15,954 nucleotides of DNA from contig JAZTYX010000008.1 of the NCBI GenBank assembly GCA_045637095.1, positions 1 through 15,954 on the forward strand, written 5' to 3'. This document shows, piece after piece, positions 1 through 8,579 of this stretch. The position numbers were made by a program, and so were the translations under genes. The stretch comes from UMGS1649 sp045637095. Lineage in GTDB: Bacteria > Bacillota > Clostridia > TANB77 > CAG-465. The notes under the pieces were generated by a model. It made no database searches, was not told where the DNA came from, and was given only the letters and a program-made list of their open reading frames with translations. Within the stretch, counting starts at the first letter, position 1, and the number at the start of each line of letters is the position of its first letter.

Positions 1-9
1 TGAAAAAAC

Positions 10-1203
10 ATGAAGAAAAAAGTATTGTTCGTAGTAGATGAAAGAAGACTAGGCGGAGTAAGTATAGTTTTAGAAAACATATTAAATAAAATAGATCTAA
101 AAAGATTAGATATAACAGTTCTTGTCTTGCACAATAACGGAACAAGACTTTCTAATCTAAGAAAAGAAATAAAAGTAATATATGGGCCTAAAAAATTAGA
201 CATAGTAGATAGAGGAGTAAAAGAATTGCTTTTGTCCGGCAATTTATTTGGAGCTTTAAGAAAGCTACATCTTGCTTATCTTATGAAGATGTGTAAGGCA
301 AAAAAATATATGGCTAAAATAAGAAAAGATATGAAGCTAGAAGACTATGATGTAGAAGTGGCATTCAAGGCGGGAATATGTTCTGTATTTGTCGCAAGTG
401 GTAATGCAAAATATAAGATAAATTGGGTTCACGAAGATTATGGAACATATAATATGACCAAAAGATATGAAAAGTTCTTTAGAATCGTTTTTAGCGCTTT
501 TGATAAGCATATTATTGTTTCTGGAGATGCTGCTAAATCTTTTAATGGAATATATGGTTTTAATGAAAGAACAGAAGTCATAGAAAATTACATAGATGAA
601 ACAGGAATATTAGAAAAGGCAAAAATAGAATCAGATATTGCGGTTAATAAAAATAGACTAAATGCTGTAACACTAGGTAGATTTTGTTATGAAAAAGGTT
701 TCGATAGAATAATAACGGCATTAAATAAGCTAAAAGAAGATAATGTAAAAACAGATAAAATTAAAGTGTATATTTTAGGCTATGGAAAAGAGCAAGTAAA
801 ACTTAATAAACAAATAGAAGAATATGATCTAAAAGATAACATAGAAGTAATTACAATGTCAGAATTGGAGAACAATCCATATGCATTTATGAAGAATTGT
901 AATTTATACATTATGCCATCTAGAAGTGAATCTTTTGGAATGGTTAGAATTGAAGCTCTAATATTAGGACTTCCTGTAATAACTACTAATGTGGCCAATA
1001 CAAATAAAATGGTAAACAATGATATAGGCATAGTTGTAGATAACACTGATGAAGGCGTATATCTAGTACTTAAAGAAATATTAACTAACGATAAGTTGGT
1101 AGAAAAATTAATAGAAAATACCAAGTACTATACATACGAGGGAGAGAACAAGAGAATAATAAATAAAATAAAAGAAGTACTGGAGGTAGACTGTGAAAAA
1201 TAA
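10..1203 (+). CDS. GT4-family (GT-B fold) glycosyltransferase
   Basis: This is a 397-residue retaining glycosyltransferase that would transfer a sugar from a nucleotide-sugar donor onto a growing lipid-linked oligosaccharide at the cytoplasmic face of the membrane. The N-terminal half starts with the acceptor-domain glycine motif LGGVSIVLENIL (near residues 14-25), typical of GT4 enzymes. The C-terminal half has the donor-domain strand VTLGRFCYEKGFDRII and the family's E-x7-E signature, with E307 and E315 in ESFGMVRIEA, followed by the expected GLPVITTNVAN segment. Length is normal for the family. The ATG at 10 follows a TGA at 1-3 that may be the stop of an upstream gene. Any ribosome binding site lies outside the window. 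It overlaps the next gene by 11 nt, which implies co-transcription with the polysaccharide cluster. Donor sugar and linkage cannot be read from the sequence. Confidence 0.9.
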   Translation: MKKKVLFVVDERRLGGVSIVLENILNKIDLKRLDITVLVLHNNGTRLSNLRKEIKVIYGPKKLDIVDRGVKELLLSGNLFGALRKLHLAYLMKMCKAKKYMAKIRKDMKLEDYDVEVAFKAGICSVFVASGNAKYKINWVHEDYGTYNMTKRYEKFFRIVFSAFDKHIIVSGDAAKSFNGIYGFNERTEVIENYIDETGILEKAKIESDIAVNKNRLNAVTLGRFCYEKGFDRIITALNKLKEDNVKTDKIKVYILGYGKEQVKLNKQIEEYDLKDNIEVITMSELENNPYAFMKNCNLYIMPSRSESFGMVRIEALILGLPVITTNVANTNKMVNNDIGIVVDNTDEGVYLVLKEILTNDKLVEKLIENTKYYTYEGENKRIINKIKEVLEVDCEK

Positions 1204-2809
1204 AAAGATAAGTAGAATAATAAACGTTATACTAGTTATATTTTTAATAGTGCAGCCTCTTTGCGATATATATATGGGAGTTATAGGGGAAGATTTAGAT
1301 GTTTTGGGAATCTCTATTGTAACTTTCACAAGAACGATAACAACAGTAGCTTTAGTAGTTGTAGTTGGTATAAGTCAAATAATATATAAGTACAAGCTAA
1401 AATGGTTATATACTCTTTTGGGGTATTTAGCGGTAGTTGGTATATATGCAACTTTCCATCACTACAACATAGTAAATAGCGGCGGATATTATATAACAAA
1501 CGGGTTATATGATTTTGCAACGGAACTTATGTATGTACTGCGTTTAGTAGTACCAATTATTTTAATGTATATTGTTGTTATAACAAAGCCAAAGAAGGAG
1601 CGTATAGAAAAAGCAATACTAGTAGCAGTAGCAATAATATCTTTAATAATTATTATAACGAATATATTTAAGATTTCATATGCATCATATTCACCAACTA
1701 ATGCTTTTATAGAATATAATATTTTTGATTGGTTTAAGTATGATGAACTTTCATATAGTGAAACATTATCTAAAGGTTACTTTGTTTCTGCAAACCAAAT
1801 AGGTGCATTGCTTGTAGTGCTGTTACCTATTACACTGTTATATTCATTAAAATATAATAAATTGTTAGTGTATATAGTTGGGTTGCTACAAGTAATAGCT
1901 ATGGTCTTAGTTGGAACAAGAGTTGCAACATATGGATATGTGCTATGTATACTTGCAATGCTTTTAGGATATATAGTAATATCTATAATAAGAAAAAATA
2001 AAATTCGCTTTGAAAGAATTTTAGCAATATTATTTATATTAGCATTAGGATTACTAATATATAAACATTCGCCATCAAATAGCAGAACATTTGCTACTGC
2101 TAACGGAGGAATGTATATAGAACTATCTGAAGATGAAACGGAAACGAATGAATATATAACAATTGAAGCATATAACGAAATAGTTTCAGATGAAGCTAAA
2201 ATGAGAGAATATCTGAAAGCTAAAAAGAACAAAAATATTACATTTGATGAATTAACATATAGAACAATGTGTAAATATATTGAAACAAATTATAGACAAC
2301 ATGCTATAGCTAAAAAATATGTAATGAATATATATCCTTATACAGAAGATCCTGAGTTCTGGGTTGGCCTATTTGAGCAACCTGTTTCTGTAAAAGGAGA
2401 TAACCGCGCAAGACAGTCTGTCATTATTAAAAGAATTAAGGAACTAAATAATAATACATTAAATGATACTCTTGTTGGAATGGGTGCAACACCTATGAAT
2501 CAAAGAGAGTATATGATAGAAAATGATCTTATATCTCACTATTATAACATAGGGGTAATAGGTATTATATTATTTGTGTCACCATATGCTATTGCAGTAC
2601 TTTATGTAATGATAACTGGTTTAAGAAAAATTAAAGCATTAGTTAATGCAAGAATAATGGCTTATGCACTTGCTATATTTATGATGTATGTAATAGGATT
2701 CTTTGCGGGACATGTAATTGACGAATATATAATAACAATATATATGGCGGTAATGACAGGAACGCTAATAAATGAATTTAATAAGTTAACAAGAAAAGAG
2801 GGAAAGTAA
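1193..2809 (+). CDS. Wzy / O-antigen-ligase-like polysaccharide polymerase
   Basis: This is a 538-residue integral membrane protein with about ten hydrophobic segments. It is interrupted by a large hydrophilic loop at roughly residues 290-445 that should lie outside the cell. This layout, with a GTR-containing membrane segment (VLVGTRVATYGYV) just before the loop and a HYYNIGVIGIILF segment just after it, fits the O-antigen ligase / Wzy polymerase superfamily, which joins repeat units on undecaprenyl carriers. Flanking glycosyltransferases support that role. The start is GTG at 1193, preceded by GGAGG at 1182-1186. It overlaps the previous gene by 11 nt. The sequence of such proteins is poorly conserved, so the call rests on topology, the GTR motif and context. 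A transport role is possible but less likely. Confidence 0.78.
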   Translation: MKNKKISRIINVILVIFLIVQPLCDIYMGVIGEDLDVLGISIVTFTRTITTVALVVVVGISQIIYKYKLKWLYTLLGYLAVVGIYATFHHYNIVNSGGYYITNGLYDFATELMYVLRLVVPIILMYIVVITKPKKERIEKAILVAVAIISLIIIITNIFKISYASYSPTNAFIEYNIFDWFKYDELSYSETLSKGYFVSANQIGALLVVLLPITLLYSLKYNKLLVYIVGLLQVIAMVLVGTRVATYGYVLCILAMLLGYIVISIIRKNKIRFERILAILFILALGLLIYKHSPSNSRTFATANGGMYIELSEDETETNEYITIEAYNEIVSDEAKMREYLKAKKNKNITFDELTYRTMCKYIETNYRQHAIAKKYVMNIYPYTEDPEFWVGLFEQPVSVKGDNRARQSVIIKRIKELNNNTLNDTLVGMGATPMNQREYMIENDLISHYYNIGVIGIILFVSPYAIAVLYVMITGLRKIKALVNARIMAYALAIFMMYVIGFFAGHVIDEYIITIYMAVMTGTLINEFNKLTRKEGK

Positions 2810-3781
2810 ATGCCAAAACTTAGTATCATTATACCAGTATACAATGTAGAAAAATATTTGGATAAATGTTTAGAGAGAATATTAAATAGTACGTATAAAG
2901 ATTTTGAGCTAATAGTTATAAACGACGGTACTAAAGATAACTCAGAGCAAATTATAACTAAATATTTAGAAAAAGAAGAATACAAAGATAAAATAATATA
3001 TATATCTAAAGAGAACTCTGGTTTAAGTGATACTAGAAATCTTGGTATGTCTAAAGCTCAAGGTGAGTATATAGCGTTTGTAGACAGCGATGACTATATT
3101 GAAACGAACATGTATGAGCTTATGATTAAAAAAGCTTTAGAAAAAGATTATGATATAGTAGTCTCAGATGTAAAACTTGTTTATGAAAATAGCGATAAAG
3201 AAAAAATAATATCTTCAGCATATGAAAAAGATCTTTTTAACAAAGATGAAATTAAACAAACAATGCTTACGTATTATCCTGTTGTATGGAACAAGATATA
3301 TAAAAAGAGCTTGTTAGATGGAATAGAATTTTCTAAAGGCGTATGGTATGAAGATATGGAGTTTAACCTTAAGGTATATCCTAGAATAAACAGCATTGGA
3401 GTAGTAAAAGAGCCAATGTATAATTATCTTCAAAGAGGTAACTCAATAACATATACATACAACGATAAGCTTTATGATATAATTACAAATATGGATACAG
3501 TAATTAAGTATTACAAAGAGCATGGTATATATGAAGAATATAAAGAGGAACTAGAATATTTGTATTTAAGATATGCTTATGCAACTTTCCCAAAGCGACT
3601 TGCTAAATGTAAAGATAAGAAAAAATATAAAGAGGGAATTAAGTTTGCAATGAAGAAAGTAAACGAACAGTTTCCAGAATATAAAAAGAATAGATATTTT
3701 AAGACAATGGGAGTTAAAGGAAAATATATTAAGAACTTTAATAAATTTATTGCTAATATAAATTATATTATTAGCAAATAA
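2810..3781 (+). CDS. GT2-family glycosyltransferase
   Basis: This 323-residue protein has a GT-A fold and is an inverting family 2 glycosyltransferase. It opens with the classic LSIIIPVYNVEKYLDKCLE strand-helix (residues 4-22). It contains INDGTKDNS for nucleotide binding, SGLSDTRNLG, and the metal-binding DxD region at D92-S-D94-D95. A downstream W-x-E-D-like acid pair (E181, D182 in WYEDMEF) is the usual position of the catalytic base. VWNKIYKK is typical of capsule and teichoic-acid type GT2 enzymes. The ATG directly follows the TAA of the polymerase gene, with a GAGGGAAAG binding site inside that gene's end. Its role is probably adding one sugar of the repeat unit in the cytoplasm. Specificity is unknown. 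Confidence 0.9.
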   Translation: MPKLSIIIPVYNVEKYLDKCLERILNSTYKDFELIVINDGTKDNSEQIITKYLEKEEYKDKIIYISKENSGLSDTRNLGMSKAQGEYIAFVDSDDYIETNMYELMIKKALEKDYDIVVSDVKLVYENSDKEKIISSAYEKDLFNKDEIKQTMLTYYPVVWNKIYKKSLLDGIEFSKGVWYEDMEFNLKVYPRINSIGVVKEPMYNYLQRGNSITYTYNDKLYDIITNMDTVIKYYKEHGIYEEYKEELEYLYLRYAYATFPKRLAKCKDKKKYKEGIKFAMKKVNEQFPEYKKNRYFKTMGVKGKYIKNFNKFIANINYIISK

Positions 3782-3805
3782 AGCAAATTAAAAAGCGGAG
3801 GATAC

Positions 3806-4285
3806 ATGAAGAAGAATAATAGAGTAATATTCATCTCTAGCACAGGTGGACATTTATCTGAATTAATGGTTCTAAAACCAATTTTTAAGGATTATGATTA
3901 TCATATAGTAACAGAGAAGACGGGTTCAACAAAATCGCTTAAAAAGGAATATGGCAAGCGTATACACTATGTTATATTGGGAATAAGAACAAAAAAAGTA
4001 GAATATGTATTTAAGGTAATATTAAATGTAATAAAACTTCTTGGATTATATATAAAAATTAGACCAAAAGTAATAGTTACAACAGGAGCGCATACAGCGA
4101 TGCCTCTTTGTATTATAGGGAAACTATTTGGTGCTAAACTTGTCTTTATAGAAACATTTGCAAATGTATACACACCAACAGGAACTGGTAAGTTTTTATA
4201 CAAATATGCAGATAAGTTCATAATCCAATGGGAAGAATTAAGAGAAGTATATCCTGATGGTATACATTTAGGGGGTGCTTTCTAA
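3806..4285 (+). CDS. PssD/Cps14F-like glycosyltransferase subunit (Alg14-like)
   Basis: This 159-residue protein matches the Alg14-like half of a split GT-B glycosyltransferase. The N-terminal SSTGGHLSEL (residues 11-20) is the typical glycine-rich loop. Further on are TTGAHTAMPLCIIGKLFGAK and an ETFANVYTPTGTGKFLYKYADKFIIQW segment, seen in PssD, Cps14F and Alg14 proteins. In the known pairs this subunit anchors the complex at the membrane and contributes acceptor binding, while the partner encoded by the next gene binds the nucleotide sugar. A GCGGAGG-type binding site lies at 3795-3801. The stop and the next start share one base (TAATG at 4283-4287), which suggests translational coupling of the two subunits. 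Exact sugar transferred is unknown; characterised relatives transfer glucuronic acid or galactose. Confidence 0.88.
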   Translation: MKKNNRVIFISSTGGHLSELMVLKPIFKDYDYHIVTEKTGSTKSLKKEYGKRIHYVILGIRTKKVEYVFKVILNVIKLLGLYIKIRPKVIVTTGAHTAMPLCIIGKLFGAKLVFIETFANVYTPTGTGKFLYKYADKFIIQWEELREVYPDGIHLGGAF

Positions 4286-4773
4286 TGATATTTGTTACAG
4301 TTGGAACACAAGATTGGTCTTTTAAGAGACTTATAGAAGCTGTAGAAAAAGCAGTTATAGATAAAAAAATAACAGATGAAGTTATAATTCAAGCAGGGAA
4401 TACTAAGTATGAATCAGAGCATGTAAAAATACTAAACTATATTCCATTTGAGGAGTTTGCTAGTTTTATGGAGAAAGCAGATATAATAATAACTCACGGT
4501 GGAGTAGGCTCTATACTTAATGCTGTTAAACTTGGCAAAAAGGTAATTGCTGTACCAAGACTTGCTAAATTTAATGAACATGTAAACGATCATCAATTAC
4601 AAGTAATTAAAAAGATGACAGATGATGGATATATACTAAGTACAGAAGATGAAACTTTAATTGTAGACAAAATTAAAGAGATTGCAAATTTTGAACCTAA
4701 AGTATATACTAGTAATACAGATAACTTTGTAAAAGGAGTTAAGAATATATTAGATGAAATAATAAATTCTTAA
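4285..4773 (+). CDS. PssE/Cps14G-like glycosyltransferase subunit (Alg13-like)
   Basis: This 162-residue protein is the Alg13/PssE-like nucleotide-sugar-binding half of the split glycosyltransferase. It begins MIFVTVGTQDWSFKRLIEA, the standard start of this family. It has the donor-binding loop THGGVGSI, with H71-G72-G73, followed by KKVIAVPRLAKFNEHVNDHQ, all characteristic of the C-terminal GT-B lobe. It should act in the cytoplasm bound to the membrane partner encoded just upstream, from which it is separated by a one-base overlap. Length is normal. It is the last recognisable polysaccharide gene here; the next gene follows after 18 nt. Fusions of the two halves exist in other organisms, but here they remain separate. 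Confidence 0.9.
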   Translation: MIFVTVGTQDWSFKRLIEAVEKAVIDKKITDEVIIQAGNTKYESEHVKILNYIPFEEFASFMEKADIIITHGGVGSILNAVKLGKKVIAVPRLAKFNEHVNDHQLQVIKKMTDDGYILSTEDETLIVDKIKEIANFEPKVYTSNTDNFVKGVKNILDEIINS

Positions 4774-4791
4774 AAAGGAGATATATAAACA

Positions 4792-5445
4792 ATGATAAGT
4801 ATATTTGAGGAAGGCGGATTAATACAATTCTTGTATTTTCTACCAGCATTGTTACTTTCACTATCTATACATGAATTTGGACATGCGTGGGTAGCGTATA
4901 AATTAGGAGACAATTCACAAAAAGCGCGTGGAAGACTTACGCTTACACCGTGGGCCCATATAGATCCTATAGGATTTGCGGCAATTGCGTTAATTGGTAT
5001 TGGTTGGGGTAAACCCGTAATGGTAGATGATACTAACTTTGAAAAAAGAGGTAAAGGCAATATGCTAGTAGCACTAGCTGGCCCAGCGTTTAATGTTTTG
5101 CTTGCAATAATAATAACGGTGTTGTTAAAGTTATGTATGGTATTTGGATTAGATGTTTGGCTAGTAAGTAACAACATTGGTACAATAGTATTAGACATAT
5201 TAATGTATACAATAATGTTTAATGTAAGTTTTGCGGTATTTAATTTGATACCATTTCCACCGTTAGATGGTTCAAAGATATTATATTATTTCTTACCATA
5301 TAACGCTAAAGGAATAATGGCAAAGATGGAAGAATATTCAATTGTTTTTCTTATGATATTATTCTTCACAGATTTAATAGACTATATAATGGTACCAGCA
5401 AGTATGGCAATATACTGGGTGCTAGGATTAATACTAAGTATTTAG
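4792..5445 (+). CDS. M50-family site-2-protease-like membrane zinc metallopeptidase
   Basis: This is a 217-residue polytopic membrane protein of the compact M50B type. Zinc ligands are visible as HEFGH (H27, E28, H31) in the first membrane segment. The third ligand is D159 in FNLIPFPPLDGSKIL, a variant of the NPxPxLDG motif. Between them lies the usual LAGPAFNVLLAIIITVLL segment. Family members cut transmembrane substrates within the lipid bilayer, often releasing regulators, but the small stand-alone forms lacking a PDZ domain, as here, generally have no known substrate. AAGGAG at 4775-4780 supports the ATG at 4792. It sits between polysaccharide genes and tsaD with gaps of 18 and 12 nt, so it is probably co-transcribed with both. 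Nothing links it mechanistically to either. Confidence 0.9.
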   Translation: MISIFEEGGLIQFLYFLPALLLSLSIHEFGHAWVAYKLGDNSQKARGRLTLTPWAHIDPIGFAAIALIGIGWGKPVMVDDTNFEKRGKGNMLVALAGPAFNVLLAIIITVLLKLCMVFGLDVWLVSNNIGTIVLDILMYTIMFNVSFAVFNLIPFPPLDGSKILYYFLPYNAKGIMAKMEEYSIVFLMILFFTDLIDYIMVPASMAIYWVLGLILSI

Positions 5446-5457
5446 AAGGGATACAAA

Positions 5458-6471
5458 ATGTATATATTAGGAATAGAAAGTAGCTGTGATGAAACATCAA
5501 TAGCTATATTAGAATTTGAAAAAGAAAATAACAATTTTAAGGTGTTAGCTAACACGGTATCTTCACAAATAGATATACATAAAGCATTTGGTGGAGTAGT
5601 GCCAGAGATAGCATCTAGACAACATGTTAAAAACATAGGTTGGGTGTTAGATGAAGCGCTTAGCACAGCTAACATTAAATTAGAAGATATATCTGCGGTA
5701 GCAGTTACAGTTGGACCAGGACTTGTAGGAGCACTTCTTGTAGGTGTATCTTTTGCAAAAGCTATAGCATATGCATTAGATATTCCGCTTGTACCGGTTC
5801 ATCATATAGCTGGACATATAGCCGCAAACTATTTAACACATCCAGAACTTAAACCTCCATTTTTGGCTCTAGTAGTCTCTGGAGGGCATTCTCATGTTAT
5901 AGAGGTTAGTGATTATACTAAATTTAAGATACTAGCTAAAACACGTGATGATGCAGTAGGAGAAGCTTTCGATAAAGTTGCAAGAGTATTAGGACTAGGA
6001 TATCCTGGTGGACCAGAAGTAAGCAAAATGGCGAAAGTTGGACAAGATACATACAAATTACCTAAAACTAAGTTTGAAGAAAATTATGATTTTAGTTTTA
6101 GTGGTGTAAAAACTGCAGTGTTAAATATTGCTAATAAGGAAAAAGATAATCTTAGAAAAGCAGATATGTGTCGTAGCTTTGAACAAAATGTAGCAGAAGT
6201 ATTAGTAGATCATACTATAGCTATAGCAAAAGAAAAAGGAATAAAGCAAATAGCATTAGCAGGTGGAGTATCTGCAAATACAAGACTTAGAGAAGAACTA
6301 CAAACTAAAGGGAAAGAAAATAACATAGATATATATTTACCAGAAATGAAATACTGTACAGATAATGCTGCTATGATAACTGCAGCAGGTATATTTAAGT
6401 TTAGAGAAGGAAATTATACAAATGATCTAAGCTTAAATGCAAAAGCAAGTATGAATATAGAGAACGAATAA
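5458..6471 (+). CDS. tsaD: tRNA N6-threonylcarbamoyladenosine transferase TsaD
   Basis: TsaD transfers the threonylcarbamoyl group from threonylcarbamoyl-AMP to A37 of tRNAs reading ANN codons, working in the cytoplasm with TsaB and TsaE. This 337-residue protein has the full ASKHA-type architecture. It opens with ILGIESSCDETSIAI. The metal-binding HHIAGH carries H116 and H120. It also has VVSGGHSHV, the GGVSANTRLREEL segment, and CTDNAAMI with the third metal ligand D302. Length matches the family. AAGGG at 5446-5450 precedes the ATG. tsaB, tsaE and rimI, often neighbours in Firmicutes, are not in this window. The gene instead follows an M50 peptidase, so the t6A genes are dispersed in this genome. 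Confidence 0.97.
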   Translation: MYILGIESSCDETSIAILEFEKENNNFKVLANTVSSQIDIHKAFGGVVPEIASRQHVKNIGWVLDEALSTANIKLEDISAVAVTVGPGLVGALLVGVSFAKAIAYALDIPLVPVHHIAGHIAANYLTHPELKPPFLALVVSGGHSHVIEVSDYTKFKILAKTRDDAVGEAFDKVARVLGLGYPGGPEVSKMAKVGQDTYKLPKTKFEENYDFSFSGVKTAVLNIANKEKDNLRKADMCRSFEQNVAEVLVDHTIAIAKEKGIKQIALAGGVSANTRLREELQTKGKENNIDIYLPEMKYCTDNAAMITAAGIFKFREGNYTNDLSLNAKASMNIENE

Positions 6472-6509
6472 TATATAAATAAATTAAGAAGAAAAAGGAG
6501 GGGATTTAA

Positions 6510-7196
6510 ATGGCTATATATGCACTATCAGATTTACATTTATCTAAAGCAATAAAAAATAAATCTATGGAAGTGTTTGGCGAAGAATGGAAAGACTACG
6601 AAGCTAAAATAGATGAGAATTGGAAAAAGACTGTAACAGCTGAAGATACGGTTTTAGTGCCAGGAGATATATCTTGGGCATTAACATTAGAAGCCGCATA
6701 TGAAGATTTTAGCTATTTAAATAGCCTACCTGGAAAGAAAATAATAATAAAAGGAAACCATGATTATTATTTCTCAACACTAACAAAAGTAAATAAGTTT
6801 TTAAAGGATAATAATTTTAATACAATAACTGTATTAAACAATGATTCATATCTAGTAGAAGGATACAATATATGTGGTTTTAGAGGTTGGGGAAATACAG
6901 ATGATGATACAGTAGATGACTTTAAGGTATATAAAAGAGAATTAGTGCGTTTAGAATTATCTTTAAACAGTATCAAAGAAGAAAATAAAGATAAACCAAT
7001 AATAGTAATGACACATTTTCCGCCGTTTAGATATGAAATAAAAGAATTATTTAAGAAATATAATGTTAAACTATGTATCTACGGACATCTTCACGGAGAT
7101 GGCCACTATATGATAAAAGAAGGCAACATAGATGGTACAGAATACAAAATGGTTAGTGGAGATTATACAAAGTTTGAATTAATTAAGTTGAATTAA
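6510..7196 (+). CDS. calcineurin-like metallophosphoesterase
   Basis: This 228-residue cytoplasmic protein carries the complete set of metallophosphoesterase motifs: D8-x-H10 in SDLHLS, G52-D53 in PGDISWAL, G82-N83-H84-D85 in GNHDYYF, H169 in THFPP, and H193/H195 in YGHLHGDGH. Together these bind two metal ions for phosphoester hydrolysis. There is no signal peptide or membrane segment. It resembles the predicted phosphohydrolases common in Clostridia that have no assigned substrate, so only the general activity is claimed. A strong AAGGAGGGG site at 6495-6503 defines the ATG at 6510. The 38-nt gap after tsaD shows no terminator, so it is probably the last gene of the upstream transcription unit. 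An A/T-only hairpin follows it. Confidence 0.9.
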   Translation: MAIYALSDLHLSKAIKNKSMEVFGEEWKDYEAKIDENWKKTVTAEDTVLVPGDISWALTLEAAYEDFSYLNSLPGKKIIIKGNHDYYFSTLTKVNKFLKDNNFNTITVLNNDSYLVEGYNICGFRGWGNTDDDTVDDFKVYKRELVRLELSLNSIKEENKDKPIIVMTHFPPFRYEIKELFKKYNVKLCIYGHLHGDGHYMIKEGNIDGTEYKMVSGDYTKFELIKLN

Positions 7197-7206
7197 ATAT
7201 AGACAA

Positions 7207-7231
7207 AAAATAATATATATTATATTATTTT
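7207..7231 (+). terminator. A/T-only hairpin with T-rich tail
   Basis: Perfect 11-bp arms (7207-7217 and 7221-7231) flank the 3-nt loop TAT, and a TTTTA-repeat tract runs to about 7245. It could end the transcript coming from tsaD and the phosphoesterase gene. The stem has no G or C at all, so it is weaker than a normal intrinsic terminator. A poor promoter match (TAGACA at 7200, 17 bp, TATTAT at 7223) overlaps it and could start the next gene; I give that little weight. Confidence 0.35.
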
Positions 7232-7261
7232 ATTTTATTTTATTAAACTAAGGAGGATATT

Positions 7262-8554
7262 ATGAGAAGAAAAAATGGTATATCGTTAATAGTTCTGGTT
7301 ATTACAATAATAGTAATGATAATACTAGCAGCTAGTGTAGTAATTACACTTAGCAATACTGGAATAATTAGTAGAGCAAATGAAGCGACATCAGTTACAA
7401 ATTTAAAACAAGTACAACAATTGGCAACTTTAATTTGGGCTGATGGATATTCGGATAATCTAGAAGGAAGTCAATTAAAAGACTATGTATTAGATAACAT
7501 GCAAGATTATATAGATGACTATACTATTATAGTAACGGATAAAGGTGTTACAGTAACTAATAAACAAGGTGGGTGGACACAAACGGGTTATAAAGTAACA
7601 AACGGAGTTGTCGAACTAACAGTAGGAGACTATATAGATTATAAATCAAACGTGTCTGGATATACAGATGCCAACGGTTGGCAAGTTTTAGGAGCAGAAA
7701 ACGGTGAATTATTAATCTTATCATCAAACTATATATTAGAAAATTTGAAACTTGGATCTACTACGCGTTCGGAGGTTCAAGCAAATTATCCGAATGGTTA
7801 TCTAACTACTATACAAAATGCTTGCGAACCTTATAAAAATGGGGATAAAGCTACTGGCGCTAGAAGTATTAAAAGAGAAGATATAGATAGAATAATTAAT
7901 TATACGCCCAATAGCTTTTCATTAATTTCATTATTTTTAGAAATGGGGATGCCAGTTGATGAACTTACAGAAGAAGAAAAAAATAAATTTAGAAATTCTG
8001 ATTATGGAAACGAAGTAACATTTACATGGAATTCGAATTACCCAGTGTTTAATTATACATTAGACAAGGATACTAATCCAAAGGTAATTAGCTTTGAATC
8101 TGATGTGGGACATAGAGTATTTACTTGGTATGATGAATCTGATAAAAAATGGAGAACATCAAAACTTGCTGATTCGGGAACTATAGTCGATGATTTAGAC
8201 TCGACTAAAGCAGCCAAAGTAACTATGACAGCTTCTACATATATGGGTACAAAATTAGGTGTAGATACAGCTGCATATAGTATGTTAATAAATAATGGTT
8301 CGAATTTTAATTATTGGCTAGCAACACCTGCATTGTCTAGTACATCCGCCGGTTGCCTAGTATATGGATATGATGTAGTTGCTGCAGGGGTTGTTGGAGC
8401 ATTACCTTTAATGGATATAATAGAGACTCCGGGAGTGGTTATTGCTGGAGCTGGCGATGTTATAGAAAATATAAATAACGTTAGAGCGGTAGTTTCTCTA
8501 GAATCTACATTAGAATTAGAACCCAACGGAACAAATTCGTGGAAAATTAAATAA
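7262..8554 (+). CDS. prepilin-like N-terminus fused to large extracytoplasmic domain
   Basis: This is a 430-residue protein of unknown function. It starts with a short basic leader (MRRKNG) and then a hydrophobic helix to about residue 35, the pattern of class III signal peptides cut after Gly6 by a prepilin peptidase. The usual Glu at position +5 of the mature pilin is absent: the mature start reads ISLIVLVITIIVMIIL. The rest is hydrophilic and would lie outside the cell. A segment near residues 115-160 (VGDYIDYK, then GWQVLGAENGELLILSS) is followed near residue 200 by ARSIKREDIDRII. The C-terminus contains NYWLATPA and ends with NVRAVVSLES. From memory these elements recur in a family of surface proteins in uncultured Clostridia (DUF6273-like); this needs a profile search. 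AAGGAGG at 7250-7256 fixes the start. The gene stands alone between a hairpin and the next promoter, and no pilus assembly genes are nearby. Confidence 0.7.
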   Translation: MRRKNGISLIVLVITIIVMIILAASVVITLSNTGIISRANEATSVTNLKQVQQLATLIWADGYSDNLEGSQLKDYVLDNMQDYIDDYTIIVTDKGVTVTNKQGGWTQTGYKVTNGVVELTVGDYIDYKSNVSGYTDANGWQVLGAENGELLILSSNYILENLKLGSTTRSEVQANYPNGYLTTIQNACEPYKNGDKATGARSIKREDIDRIINYTPNSFSLISLFLEMGMPVDELTEEEKNKFRNSDYGNEVTFTWNSNYPVFNYTLDKDTNPKVISFESDVGHRVFTWYDESDKKWRTSKLADSGTIVDDLDSTKAAKVTMTASTYMGTKLGVDTAAYSMLINNGSNFNYWLATPALSSTSAGCLVYGYDVVAAGVVGALPLMDIIETPGVVIAGAGDVIENINNVRAVVSLESTLELEPNGTNSWKIK

Positions 8555-8579
8555 AAATAAAAATATTTTGCAAAAACTA

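Noticed and set aside
4770..5198. 142-codon ORF on the opposite strand
   Set aside because: It is antisense to the M50 peptidase gene, which has intact catalytic motifs, and its translation resembles no protein family.
8250..8554. Possible variable repeat of a diversity-generating retroelement at the end of the prepilin-like gene
   Set aside because: The C-terminal scaffold type would fit, but there is no reverse transcriptase gene or template repeat in the window, and the region is not rich in AAY codons as expected of adenine mutagenesis targets.
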